Of a stretch of 64,000 bases of DNA, positions 21,610 through 31,740 are shown piece after piece. The stretch is from Cryptomeria japonica (taxonomy: Eukaryota > Streptophyta > Pinopsida > Cupressales > Cupressaceae), in contig NC_081407.1 of the NCBI RefSeq assembly GCF_030272615.1, positions 144,590,897 through 144,654,896 of the forward strand, in the 5' to 3' direction. The notes beneath the pieces are model-generated. The model had not been told where the DNA came from and made no database searches. It worked only from the letters and a program-made list of their open reading frames with translations. Positions within the stretch are counted from its first letter, which is position 1, and the number at the start of each line of letters is the position of its first letter. The position numbers and the translations under genes are program-made.

Positions 21610-22922
21610 TTATTTGCCGGTAATGAGTGATTTTCAACTTCTTTTCTCTAACCGAGGGAATAATAGCACATGTGTCATTAGATTGCCAAACCCTCAAGAT
21701 AATTTTCTTCAATTAGATGAAGAACTTCCTGCCGGTGGAGCACTGCTCTCTCTTGCCGGTGGAGCATCACATTGTCCTGCCGGTGGAGCATTTGTTGGTT
21801 CTACCAGTGGAGGAGTATTCCCAATATTTAGATTAGCTTTTCTAATCCATTGCTTTGAGAATTCGTGCTTAACCTCTTCAACCTTTTCTTTACCTTTCTA
21901 GCTAGTATTTTTGTTGTCTACTGGTGTATCTTTACTTCTACAAAATTTAGAAATATGACCAATCTTGTTACATGCATAACAAGTTACATTATTTTTCTGA
22001 ATAGCTTTCCCTTAACCTACGTCGGTTTGTGTTCTGCATTGATTTGATAAATGTCCAAATCTTCCACAAACATAACATCTTACATTCATTTTGTAGTTTT
22101 CACAGTTATGACCAACTTTGTTGCATTTGGAGCATTGATCGGTGGGAGGATTGATATTCTGATAATTCCTAGATCTACATTCATTTGCCCTATGACCATA
22201 TTTATTACAGTTAAATCATTTTCCATTTAATTTATAAGTATTAGGAGGTCTTACCGGTTTGCTGTGATCTTGAGTATTTGCAGTACCGGAGCTTTCTCCA
22301 ACTTCAAATCCAATTCCAGAAGTGTCACCTTTGGGTTTTTGATTCTTCAATAAGGTACCAAGTTCTTCTGAGCTTTTCTAGAATTTTTCTTTGTGTTGAT
22401 TTGCAGTTTCCAATTCCCTTTCCAAGATTTCTTTTTGTCTCATTAGTTCATTCGAGTCATTCGGAGTATGCATCAGATCTGTCTTCAACATGTCATTTTC
22501 ATAGCTAAGTCTTGTGTTCTCATTTGTTGCATCACTTAGTCTTTTGGTTAATTCTTCTTCATTCTTCTTTCTGTCCTCAATCTCTTTGCAAAATCTCATA
22601 GTCATCTCCTGCATTTCATTTTTTATTGTCATGATCTCTTGTTTCAACTTGCTTATCATATCATTAAGTGATTCCTTTTCAACATTCTCATTTTGCAATT
22701 TTCACAAATTTCTCTTCTCTTATTTCTTGTAACAGTAAGATTTTCTTGAAGTGCCTGAATGATATCCTGAGTTGCTTTTAAATCATCTTCTAATTTGATA
22801 TTTTTCAACTTCTCTGTATCATAGTCAGTAAGAGCTCCTTTAAGTTGCTTCATCAGATTTTCCATTTTTACTGGTGTCAAGTTCTTCCTCAAGCTGTTAG
22901 GCTTCTGAAAATAGAGGACCAA
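21610..22922 (-). pseudogene. Gag-like remnant of element 3: coiled coil and zinc knuckles
   Basis: Next to the primer site the minus strand encodes heptad-rich segments in two frames (22922-22656, then 22698-22378), rich in Glu, Lys, Leu and Met, so a frameshift lies near 22680. Four CCHC-like knuckles follow at about 22215-21943. The first has lost its leading Cys to a stop and the second its last Cys (Tyr instead). CYVCGRFGHLSNQC and CYACNKIGHISKFC are intact. Several stops follow. A short repeat of GCCGGTGGAGCA (21730-21800) encodes an Ala-Pro-Pro-Ala-Gly stretch. The usual N-terminal gag domain is absent. The knuckle type is like copia gags. Confidence 0.6.
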
Positions 22923-22934
22923 GCTCTGATACCA
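22923..22934 (-). promoter_or_regulatory. tRNA-iMet primer-binding site of element 3
   Basis: TGGTATCAGAGC on the minus strand, two bases inside the LTR end CCCTAACA. This is the classical initiator-Met primer site of plant copia elements. Confidence 0.9.
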
Positions 22935-22936
22935 AT

Positions 22937-23297
22937 TGTTAGGGTTCCCACAGATACTGAGAGGGGGGGGTGAATCAAGATCTGACCGGTATTAAATTTT
23001 CTTAAGATAAAACATGCAAAACATAAAGTAACAATGTACCGGTATGCAAGAATTAATGTGATAAATAGAATCAAAAACATCCACATGAAAAGAACATCAT
23101 AACACAAGATGTTTAATGAGGAAACCCGGTGTGGGAAAAATCTCGGTGGGATTTGTGACCCACAATATTCACTTACTAGCCAATAAGAGAATATTACTTA
23201 CAATAGGGGCCTGCACATGCAGGAAGGCCAACTACCTAGAGCACATTGCTCAGTGAGAAGTCACACTGACTTACAATGAGGATTAAGCTAATCCAAT
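22937..23297 (-). repeat. Element 3 LTR, inner part
   Basis: On plus this starts TGTTAGGGTTCCC and contains GAGAGGGGGGGTGAATC. It is broken at CCAAT (23293-23297), the target duplication of element 4. It continues at 28485, giving a total LTR of about 813 bp. Confidence 0.85.
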
Positions 23298-23778
23298 TGT
23301 TGGATTTTGCCAAGATCAAGAAGTCATTGAAATGTACAAGATAGAGACATAATATGGGACAAGAATAAACTGTATTCTCATCAATAGAAAATGATCAACA
23401 ACTTGTTACATACAATGTAGATGAGCCTGCTTATATAGGCAAGGCTAGGGATATGTATGAGCACACAAATATGACATGTGTCTCAATAAGAAACAAGGGT
23501 AGGTAGGAAATAGGTGTGGGTAGGTAGGAGAAATAATATAATATTCCACATGAGGTGGATCACCCACCGAAGGTGGAATTATCACTCCACAATAAGTGGA
23601 TATGATAGTGTAATAACAAGATCAACACCATAAGAGGTGGAATTTCTCCTACACACACTATCCCAATGTGGCACAAACACCCAAGTGTCTCATATCCAAA
23701 CTACTATGAAATGCATTATCCTAAGTAAACTTAAGAAAGTGTAATAATATCCATGATGAATAATTATTTACACCAACA
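23298..23778 (-). repeat. 3' LTR of element 4
   Basis: 481 bp, TGTTGGATTTTGCC to ACACCAACA on the plus strand. The seven Cs that follow at 23779-23785 (AAGGGGGGG on the minus strand) are the polypurine tract for plus-strand priming. Confidence 0.96.
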
Positions 23779-23787
23779 CCCCCCCTT
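23779..23787 (-). promoter_or_regulatory. Polypurine tract of element 4
   Basis: AAGGGGGGG on the minus strand, touching the LTR start. The same tract is found in the same place in element 5 (45422-45430). Confidence 0.85.
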
Positions 23788-24000
23788 AAGTGCAACTTAG
23801 GGGAATGCACTTAAGTCTACAATGCAACTAAGCAATGCAAGATGGGTCCCGGCTACGAGGCCATGTTAGGTACCCATGCACAAATGCAAATGCATGCAAA
23901 CCAATGAAATGAAATCTCTCACAAAGTGGGGAAAGAGAGAAAAACCCAATGGGAAAAAACCCTCCCCCAAAAGAGAGATGAAAGCTATACAAGAAAACTC

Positions 24001-26283
24001 TCAAAGAAGTATGTGAGGAACAAAACCCCATGTGAGGAAAAGGTCCCCCCCATACGAGAGAAGAAGAGAAGTCAAACTGTGATCATCCCTCAATGAAGAA
24101 TCTGCACCAATGATAGAAGCTCGATGTATGAAGAAACTGCTCCACGAACGTCGAACAACATTCCTCCCCTTAGGAAGAAACAAAACCAAAGGTGTATCCA
24201 TGAAGTCTCCCCAATCATGAAGGGAAGATGTATGAAGAAAACTCATGATGAAAGGAATCTCTGAAAACTGCTCAAGTGTCCCCATGTCGATGCTAAAAGA
24301 TACCCCTTCCAAAGGTGGTGAACTGCTCCACACTACTGAAAAAGGAACTCCAACATCTATTGGAGATGGATGTAGAACAATGTCCAAAGACTCATGTGTC
24401 TCCTCAAAGAATAAAGAGACCTCCTCCAACTGCTGTACATAAGTATCCACAATCATGTCAACCTCGAAAGTATGATCATGTAGAGAATGAACAAGAGGGT
24501 CAGAGTGTGCCCTCGCAACAATCGAAGAAGGATCATCTTCATCAAAGAGAAGATGTATGTCATCAATGATGTCTCCCAAATCTGCAATGTAGGATTCCAC
24601 AAACAAACCTGCAATATCTGTCATGTAATCATCCCATGAATCTAAAGCTGGAAGACAATGTATATCCTGCTGCACTGAATCACATGAAGGCAAAACTGTC
24701 GCACTATCTGCATCATCAGGTGCAATAGGTGATGTGATATCAATATGAGAAGATGAAGTACAAGAATCAAGAACTGGGTTACATGTGAGAATCCCCAAAT
24801 TCAAGTGTCCAAAGTTCTCCTCAAAATCTGAACCATCACAATAAGTGTGATCATCATGTGTAGAATCATCAAATGTGTAATCATCATCATCAACAAAAAC
24901 TGAAAAGGAGTATAACCGAGATGCATGATCAACCACCCCAGTCGCAATGATAGCTCTAGTCTCCATGTCTCTAATAAAAACTGAGTCAGGTGTGAACTCC
25001 ACAACTCTCTTAGTTGCGCCATGTGTGATTTGATAGATAGAAAGGAGATTGTTTGTCAAGTGGGGTACACACAACACATCATTGAAGGAGTTATCCCCAA
25101 TGTCAATAGATCCTTTCCCAATCACATCCATGTATGTATGATTGCCCATCAAAATCTGAGGCATGGTGCAAGGCTCAAATGTTGAGAACATAGATTGTGA
25201 AGATGCCATATGATGAGAAGCCCTTGAATCTAGAAGCCATCTCTTTGAAGTATGATTTGTTGTAGCACATAGAGCTTGTCCTTTTCTTGTTCCAAAAGAG
25301 TGAGTCTTTCCATTTGTAGAAGCCATGAATGCTTGCCCTTTTCCTTTTGAATGTGAGGAAGTGGAAGTTGATGAATCATCCTTCTTGTAGACTTTAGGCA
25401 AATCAATGTTATGCTTTTTGATGATATGTGTGAGCTCATCAATCTTCTTAGTATGGCAACGATGTTCCTCATGACCAATCTTTTTACAATAAGCACAAGT
25501 AGGTCTCTCTCTCTTTGGTGAATTATCTTTCTTGGAAGAAGATGAATCTCCTTGTTGTGGAGAAGATGATGCTTTGTCCTTAGGCTTTGATTGCCATTTC
25601 TTCTTGTTTGAGTTGTCCTTTCCTTGATTTCCTTTGTTTCCTTGATTTGCCACCAATGCTTGAGACTTAGAAGAAGTCTTAAGAATGCCCATGCTTATCA
25701 ACTTAGTTTGTTCCATCATCAACATTTCATTGAAAGCATCAAATGTAGGCATTTTGTAGCTTGAACCCATTGTCATCCTATGAGTTTGGAAACTAGAAAC
25801 AAATGCTGCATATTCTTGTGGAAGCTTCCCTATCAAGTTGAATATCAATTGAGTATCCTTTTTATCAATGCCACAATCTTTGAGTTGTGCCCTCAACTCA
25901 TTTGCCTTAGTGACATAATCTTGTATAGTATCAAAGTTCTTGGGATCTAACATGGTGAGATCACTATCAATTTGATATCCCCTAATCTCATCAACTTGAC
26001 CATACAAGTCTTGAAACTTTTGCCAAGCATCCTTGATTAGAGTACATTTCTCAATATGAAAAATGAGATCCTTTGATACATACTTTCTTAAGGTACCAAT
26101 TGCCATGATATTTTTAGTGAGCCAATCTAAGTGACCAACTGGATCAGCCTTAGGATCAGCTGGAGCAACAATAGTTCCATCAATGTAATGAGTGAGTCCT
26201 TTTTCCATAAGTTTACTCCATGCATCAATTTTCCAAGTAGCATAGTTATGTGGAGTTAAGAGAGGAAACTTAGAAGAACTCAT
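24001..26283 (-). CDS. gag: Element 4 gag with a protease-like domain and an acidic tail
   Basis: 760 residues from the ATG at 26283 (MSSSKFPLLTPHNYATWK). An upstream in-frame ATG at 26343 is possible, but the element 5 homologue supports the inner start. Residues 5-220 are a copia UBN2-type gag domain (LTHYIDGTI, DLIFHIEKC, TMLDPKNFDTIQDYV). A zinc knuckle CAYCKKIGHEEHRC lies at about 263-276. A protease-like region follows with WLLDSRASHHM near 349-359, where active enzymes have Asp-Ser-Gly, so Arg replaces the active-site Gly. LCVPHLTNNLLSI is typical of the region after copia protease. The usual pre-integrase His motif is reduced to ENFGHLN and the frame ends in about 300 acidic residues. 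The frame is fully open. Confidence 0.9.
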   Translation of the reverse strand: MSSSKFPLLTPHNYATWKIDAWSKLMEKGLTHYIDGTIVAPADPKADPVGHLDWLTKNIMAIGTLRKYVSKDLIFHIEKCTLIKDAWQKFQDLYGQVDEIRGYQIDSDLTMLDPKNFDTIQDYVTKANELRAQLKDCGIDKKDTQLIFNLIGKLPQEYAAFVSSFQTHRMTMGSSYKMPTFDAFNEMLMMEQTKLISMGILKTSSKSQALVANQGNKGNQGKDNSNKKKWQSKPKDKASSSPQQGDSSSSKKDNSPKRERPTCAYCKKIGHEEHRCHTKKIDELTHIIKKHNIDLPKVYKKDDSSTSTSSHSKGKGQAFMASTNGKTHSFGTRKGQALCATTNHTSKRWLLDSRASHHMASSQSMFSTFEPCTMPQILMGNHTYMDVIGKGSIDIGDNSFNDVLCVPHLTNNLLSIYQITHGATKRVVEFTPDSVFIRDMETRAIIATGVVDHASRLYSFSVFVDDDDYTFDDSTHDDHTYCDGSDFEENFGHLNLGILTCNPVLDSCTSSSHIDITSPIAPDDADSATVLPSCDSVQQDIHCLPALDSWDDYMTDIAGLFVESYIADLGDIIDDIHLLFDEDDPSSIVARAHSDPLVHSLHDHTFEVDMIVDTYVQQLEEVSLFFEETHESLDIVLHPSPIDVGVPFSVVWSSSPPLEGVSFSIDMGTLEQFSEIPFIMSFLHTSSLHDWGDFMDTPLVLFLPKGRNVVRRSWSSFFIHRASIIGADSSLRDDHSLTSLLLSYGGDLFLTWGFVPHILL

Positions 26284-27986
26284 AGCAGTAAAAAGGAAAG
26301 AACACAAGAGCACAAAAGCACAAGAGACACCCCCCAAATTCAATCAATCAAAGTACCCCCCCAAAAGTGATGATTTTGGCACTTTATACTTAGTGCGATT
26401 ACAATGAGCCACTTGCAAAACAAGGCAAAGTGGACTTATGATGCAAATTTTACAACTTCTCAAATGAGATACAAGAGACTTCAATCAATAGTGCAATGAA
26501 TCTAACTGAGATTCAAGCAAATATACAAGTACCAAGAGAGCCAAAAATGGCCAAGATCTGAAAGTACAATTTCTACTTACAATGACATCAATTTGATAGC
26601 ATCATGTGAAAGTAGACGAAAAAATACGCACTTTCAAAAAAAATGGCACCTAAAAAGGAGGTCGGATGACCCCAAACGAAGCCTCTGAAGTTGCAAAAAC
26701 TGGGATTACTCAGGGACAGTCACCAAAAACTGCATTTTCTGAAAAATCCGTGCATCAAAATCAAAAAATTCTTTCACCACTGAGGAGAGCACAAAATTCT
26801 AGCCCATTTCAAAAAAAATTGCACCCAAAAAGGAGCAAAAATGAGCAAGTTATGGCCATTTGAAGTTGAACTGCAAAATCAAAAATGCAAATGAGAGGGG
26901 GTCAAAAAATTTCCAAACCCTGCTGATGTGGCGCTGACGTCAGAAAAACACTGTGTTAAATTTGACGGCTGTATGACCGTCACCAAAACTTTGCTGCCTG
27001 GCTGACTGGGCGTCCGTACCGTACGGACGGATTACGTGGCCTGCTGACTGTACGTTCCGTACTGTACGGAATATGCTGACTGTGCAGAGTGATGTGGCTG
27101 TCCGTACTGCTGACTGTGTGTACGGTAATATCTGCATGTCTGTACGGATAGCTATTTGTCGGTCCACGTGGCGGGTTGTGTAGCTGACGTGGCTTGCCGG
27201 AGGGTTGTTTGCCGGCGTGGGCGAGGCGGTGGTCGGTGCCGGAGGCCGCAGCGGTTGCCGGAAGCGGACGTGGTGCTAGGAGCCGAGCAGCTGCACGGGA
27301 GGCGCAGCGGAGCCGAGGGAAGCGAGAGACTGGGGAGCCGCCGACGGGCTTCGGCTGCGAGTGGAGCGAGGACGCCGGAGGGTGGACGGACTGCGCACGG
27401 CACGCGGAGCTCGGGCGGTGTCGTGTACGCGGAACCGGGAGGAGGTACAGCGTCTGCGGGAACCGGTGGTCGAGGCGCGGGACGCTGACAGGGTACACGC
27501 GGCGCACAGACGGAGCGACAGGGTCTTTGGCGGCGGGGGGTACACTGCGAGCTGCAGACAGAGTACGGAGCAACAGGTACGTTCTCTGCACACAACCTGC
27601 AACACGCGGGGGTACGGAGTGGGGGTTCTGCGGACCCCCCAAATATTTTTTTTTTGATTTTTTTTTTCAATTTTTTTGCTCGAATTTTTCAATTTTTCAA
27701 TTTTTTTTTGATTTTTTGAAACAATTTTCAGAATAAAGAATTTTTTTTTTTTTTGAAAAAAATAGAGCGATATTCGAAAAATCCGTACGATAAGCAAAAT
27801 TGGGGAAAAAAAAATTTTCTCACCAAAATAGGCCAACTTTATAACCAAAATTCATGGAAACGGCCTTCCGGACGCAATGGCGAGGTCGGATCTGGTCTAG
27901 GACGCCTCCAAATGATGATGCTCCTCAGATCTGCCTCTTTACATCACAATAATGCCTCTTCAAGACGAATCAATGAAGCTCCAATA
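26284..27986 (-). other. Leader of element 4 with a GC-rich island and palindromes
   Basis: An untranslated leader of 1.7 kb. Around 26990-27640 the composition turns strongly GC-rich, so open frames of 100-220 codons appear on both strands. They overlap each other and show no domain, so I do not call them genes. Palindromes CGTCCGTACCGTACGGACG (27011-27029) and TTCCGTACTGTACGGAA (27055-27071) lie in this stretch. T- and A-rich runs follow at 27645-27830. The element 5 leader keeps the same plan with fewer palindromes. Confidence 0.65.
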
Positions 27987-27998
27987 GCTCTGATACCA
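27987..27998 (-). promoter_or_regulatory. tRNA-iMet primer-binding site of element 4
   Basis: TGGTATCAGAGC on the minus strand, directly adjoining the 5' LTR end. Confidence 0.95.
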
Positions 27999-28479
27999 TG
28001 TTGGATTTTGCCAAGATCAAGAAGTCATTGAAATGTACAAGATAGAGACATAATATGGGACAAGAATAAACTGTATTCTCATCAATAGAAAATGATCAAC
28101 AACTTGTTACATACAATGTAGATGAGCCTGCTTATATAGGCAAGGCTAGGGATATGTATGAGCACACAAATATGACATGTGTCTCAATACGAAACAAGGG
28201 TAGGTAGGAAATAGGTGTGGGTAGGTAGGAGAAATAATATAATATTCCACATGAGGTGGATCACCCACCGAAGGTGGAATTATCACTCCACAATAAGTGG
28301 ATATGATAGTGTAATAACAAGATCAACACCATAAGAGGTGGAATTTCTCCTACACACACTATCCCAATGTGGCACAAACACCCAAGTGTCTCATATCCAA
28401 ACTACTATGAAATGCATTATCCTAAGTAAACTTAAGTAAGTGTAATAATATCCATGATGAATAATTATTTACACCAACA
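27999..28479 (-). repeat. 5' LTR of element 4
   Basis: 481 bp, same ends as the partner LTR. Followed by CCAAT at 28480-28484, the target duplication. The first-strand transcript would start within it. Confidence 0.96.
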
Positions 28480-28484
28480 CCAAT

Positions 28485-28936
28485 ATTTTGTACTGCTTTA
28501 CAATAGCATCTTCAATGCTAGATTCAGTATTGGTTCTTGCTCTATTCTTTACATATACCCTTGACCTACAATTCGCACATTAGGTCTGCCTAATAATTTT
28601 CTTTTTGCTCACTTTCTATATATGCAAATGTCTATAATGATCTACTTTATATACAAGAGTCATTTTACAATTTGCCAAGTCGGCTTACAATAATAAACAA
28701 AATATTACATATCAAAAATCTTGTCAGTCTCTGTTCCAATATACATCTTTTCTTTTGTGCCAGTGCCGGTGCCGGTGCCAGTGTAGAGTGGTCTTGCTGA
28801 TGTCGGTGCACTGTCTTGCTTGAATAATGCTTTACTGGTAGAATGTCTTGTTGGTGCCATAGGATTGCAAGGTTGCCATCAATGACAAAACCTTCAATCA
28901 CACACAATGTCTCATTGGAGTGTCCATATGCCAACA
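28485..28936 (-). repeat. Element 3 LTR, outer part
   Basis: This continues from 23297. The minus strand starts TGTTGGCATATGGACACTCC at 28936. The run GCCGGTGCCGGTGCC near 28765 (plus) is a short tandem repeat. Together with 22937-23297 it makes one LTR of about 813 bp. Confidence 0.8.
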
Positions 28937-29433
28937 TATCTCCCTCTCTTTAGCTCTTCATATCTCTTCACCCTTATATCTCTCCTTATTTGAATCTTTA
29001 TCTTTATAAATCCCTATCTCTCCCACTATATATTTATCTCGTTGACCTTTATTTGTATCTCCCTCTCTATCTATATTTTAATCTATGTAGAGATCTCTCT
29101 CCCTATTGGTAATGGATCTTGATTATCTTTCTAATTTATATGCTTTTATGTTAGCTATATTTGGATCTTAGTTCTTGATGAGGTGTGTGGAGTATCTTTC
29201 CCCTATGAATTTTATTGCTAAGGAGGAAGAGGGAGAGGGGTGAGATATGGGAGAAAGAGATAGAGACTATGAGAGGGAGAGATGGGGAGAGAAGTGGAGA
29301 GAAGTGGAGAGAGAGAGACAGGGAGAGGGAAAGAGGGGGTAGGGGGAAGAGGGAAGTATCAAAAAAGGGAGAGCTTAGAGAAAGGAGGGTTATTTGGTGG
29401 AAGAGAGAGAGAGAGAGAGAGAGAGATGGTTTT
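28937..29433. repeat. Pyrimidine-rich then purine-rich simple sequence
   Basis: Positions 28937-29110 are CT-rich (TATCTCCCTCTCT and variants). From 29215 the plus strand turns to GA-rich words, ending in an (AG)n run at 29403-29426. There is no gene. A similar pyrimidine/purine pairing borders the other end of the satellite array, so it may be part of one larger repeat structure. Confidence 0.7.
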
Positions 29434-29922
29434 CTAAGGGGTCATATGGTGTTCTAACACATGTGTGGCCCCTTAGGACTCCATATGACCCCTAACGACA
29501 CCATATGGCCCCTCAGCACACCATATGACCCCTTAGGACAATATGATGTCCTAAGGGGTCATATAGTCTTCTAACACATGTGTGGCTCTTTAGGACCCCA
29601 TATGACCCCTAACGACACCACATGACCCCTTAGGACACCATATGACCCCTCACAACACCTTAGGACCATATGATGTCCATATGGTGTCCTAAGGGGTCAT
29701 ATGGTGTTCTAACACATGTATGGCCCCTTAGGACTCCATATGACCCATAATGACACCATATGACCCCTTAAGACAATATGATGTCCAAATGGGTCCTATG
29801 GTGTCCTAAGGGGTCATAAGGTGTTATACCCCATGTGGCCCCTTAGGACACCATATTACCCCTTAGGACAACATATGACCTCTTTTAACATCCTAGTACA
29901 CGACATGACCCCTTATGACACC
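29434..29922. repeat. Palindromic satellite array, left part
   Basis: The array is built of a 20-bp unit, ACCATATGACCCCTTAGGAC, and its exact inverse, GTCCTAAGGGGTCATATGGT, in alternating blocks. A marker block (TTCTAACACATGTGTGGCCC) recurs at about 29451, 29570 and 29709. Broken at 29922 by a solo LTR and continues at 31741. Confidence 0.9.
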
Positions 29923-31740
29923 TGTAGTCACATAAATTTGTCCACTTAATTAAATGAATACTTAGTATTTATTTGATTATTTAACCATCAATTAATAATT
30001 AATTAAATTAATATTTAATTAATTCATCTTAACCCTATTCTCCTATTAATTAAATAAATTATTCAATTTATTTGATTTAATTCACTTAACCAAATTCAGA
30101 CCATTAATTAAATAAATAAATCATATTTATTTAATTAAATCTTCTCTCACATTTAAATAAATTAATATTTATTTAAAACCCCCAAAATCCCACCTCTCAC
30201 ATTTAAATAAATAAATCATTTATTTAAAATCACCTTTATCCTCTACCCACTTGCATTTTCCTACAAATACAAGTTGCACAATTATTTTAAATAAATAATT
30301 TATTTAAATCACCTTTATCCTCCACCCACTTGTATTTTCCTACAAAAGCAAGTTGCACAACTATTTTAAATAAATTATTTATTTAAAATCCTATTTATCC
30401 TCACCCACTTCAAGCCTTTAATGGTTTCCCTTAAAGTATTCAAACTTGATGGCTTTAAAGTCTTCAAACTTGATGGCTTCCTTCTATAGTCTTCTTAAGA
30501 CTTTAATGGTTTTCCTTAAAGTCTTCAAGCCTTTAATGGTTTCCCTCAAAGTCTTCAAGCATTTTAATGCTTTATCTTCATTTTTCTCATTTAAATAAAT
30601 TAATATTTATTTGAATATTTATCCAAATGCAAATTACACCATTTAATTGAAATAAATGATTTTATTTTAATTAAAAATACCAAAATTTCTCCCACTTGCA
30701 TTTTCCTACAAAATCCACTTGTATGCCTAAACCCCTTCTAGATTCTTCTAAACCCTTCCTAATTAGCCTAATCCATCCCCTAAATATTGTCACATTCCTA
30801 AGCAAATTGGAGTCACTTCTCAAAGACTCCAAAGTCTTTGAAAAGCAATTAATGCTTTGTGTGTTCAACAAATTAACCCTCAAAGTCTTGGATAACCTTT
30901 GAAAGCTTTCAACCTTCAACCACTTAATCCCCAAAGTCTCCAATAACCATTAATGGTTAATTCAACCCTCCCACATGGTTAAAACATTTGTTTTGACTCA
31001 ACCTCTACCCAACCCAAAGGTCTCATCAGGCCATTAATGCTTTGACCATGATTATCTCTTAAACATTTGCACAAAGGTTTATCCTTGGATTAACTCTTAA
31101 TCCAATGGATAATCTTAATTTAGACTTGACCCTTACCTTCTAGATAACCATGAGGTCTTCTCAGGCCTTTAATGCCTCCAACCTCTTCTCTCAACCCAAT
31201 CCTATGTTGACACTTGTCACCATTTTATTGGTGCCAATTGTGCACATGGATCCCCAACTTTCAAACTTGGCCCTTGATTAAACCATTCAATCTTAACCCT
31301 TCATTTCCCCATTTCTTCTATAAATAGAACCCTTCTCCTCAAGCAAAGGAGGAAGCATTTTTAGAGTATTGTTGTTATACTGGCATTAGCATAGAGCTTT
31401 TTCATAGCATCACTATCTACTCTTGCATAGTATTTGCTTATCATATTCAACCATCTTGAATCTCCATATGGCATCCATGGCTAGTGCTAAAAGCTGAGAG
31501 CTACACTCATTTGGGACTTGGAGAGGAGAGAAACAAGGGAGAAGCATCAAAAGGCATCATGGAAGCATCTTAGGGAGGCTCTTCTCCTTTCTTTTATTTT
31601 GTTAAACTTCTTTCATGCTTTTTGAAATCTCTCTTGATATGTTTGGAATGGTTTTTAGTTCTTTGTTTTGTTTTTATGGTTGAAACTAACTTATTAACAT
31701 TGAACTTTGTTGTTGCCTTGTCCCCATTTCCATGACATCA
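29923..31740 (+). mobile_element. Solo LTR inside the satellite, 1818 bp
   Basis: Starts TGTAGTCACATAAATTTG, ends CATGACATCA, and is flanked by ACACC at 29918-29922 and 31741-31745. No internal sequence remains, so it is a solo LTR left by recombination between two LTRs. Its first part is full of AT-rich modules like TTAAATAAATTAATATTTATTT, as in the element 1 LTR. TATAAATAG near 31318-31330 (in TTCTATAAATAGAACCC) is a good TATA box. The start resembles the LTR of element 1, so it is probably a Tat-type element on the plus strand. Repeats of CTTTAATGGTTT lie at 30410-30560. Confidence 0.93.

Larger units (their letters stand above)
23298..28479 (-). mobile_element. Element 4: young non-autonomous copia-type element, intact ends
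   Basis: 5182 bp, bounded by CCAAT at 23293-23297 and 28480-28484. LTRs of 481 bp at both ends differ at only two sites (near 23496/28197 and 23726/28427). The element has an iMet primer site, a 1.7-kb leader, one long gag-protease-like frame and a polypurine tract, but no integrase, RT or RNase H. It must depend on enzymes from a related element. It lies in the LTR of element 3. Element 5 is an older member of the same family. Confidence 0.96.
18969..28936 (-). mobile_element. Element 3: iMet-primed LTR element carrying an unknown long frame, split by element 4
   Basis: Read on the minus strand: an LTR (28936-28485 joined to 23297-22937), a tRNA-iMet-type primer site, a coiled-coil and zinc-knuckle region, then a long frame of unknown function ending at 18986. 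The left side is cut by the end of element 2 at 18968/18969. No protease, integrase or RT is seen in the part that remains. The bases after 28936 (TATCT) could be the target duplication, but its partner lies outside. The whole is older than element 4, which sits in its LTR. Confidence 0.78.

Noticed and set aside
26980-27736. Overlapping frames of 100-220 codons on both strands
   Set aside because: They lie in the GC-rich leader of element 4 where stops are rare in every frame. They overlap each other on opposite strands, show no domain and are not kept in element 5.
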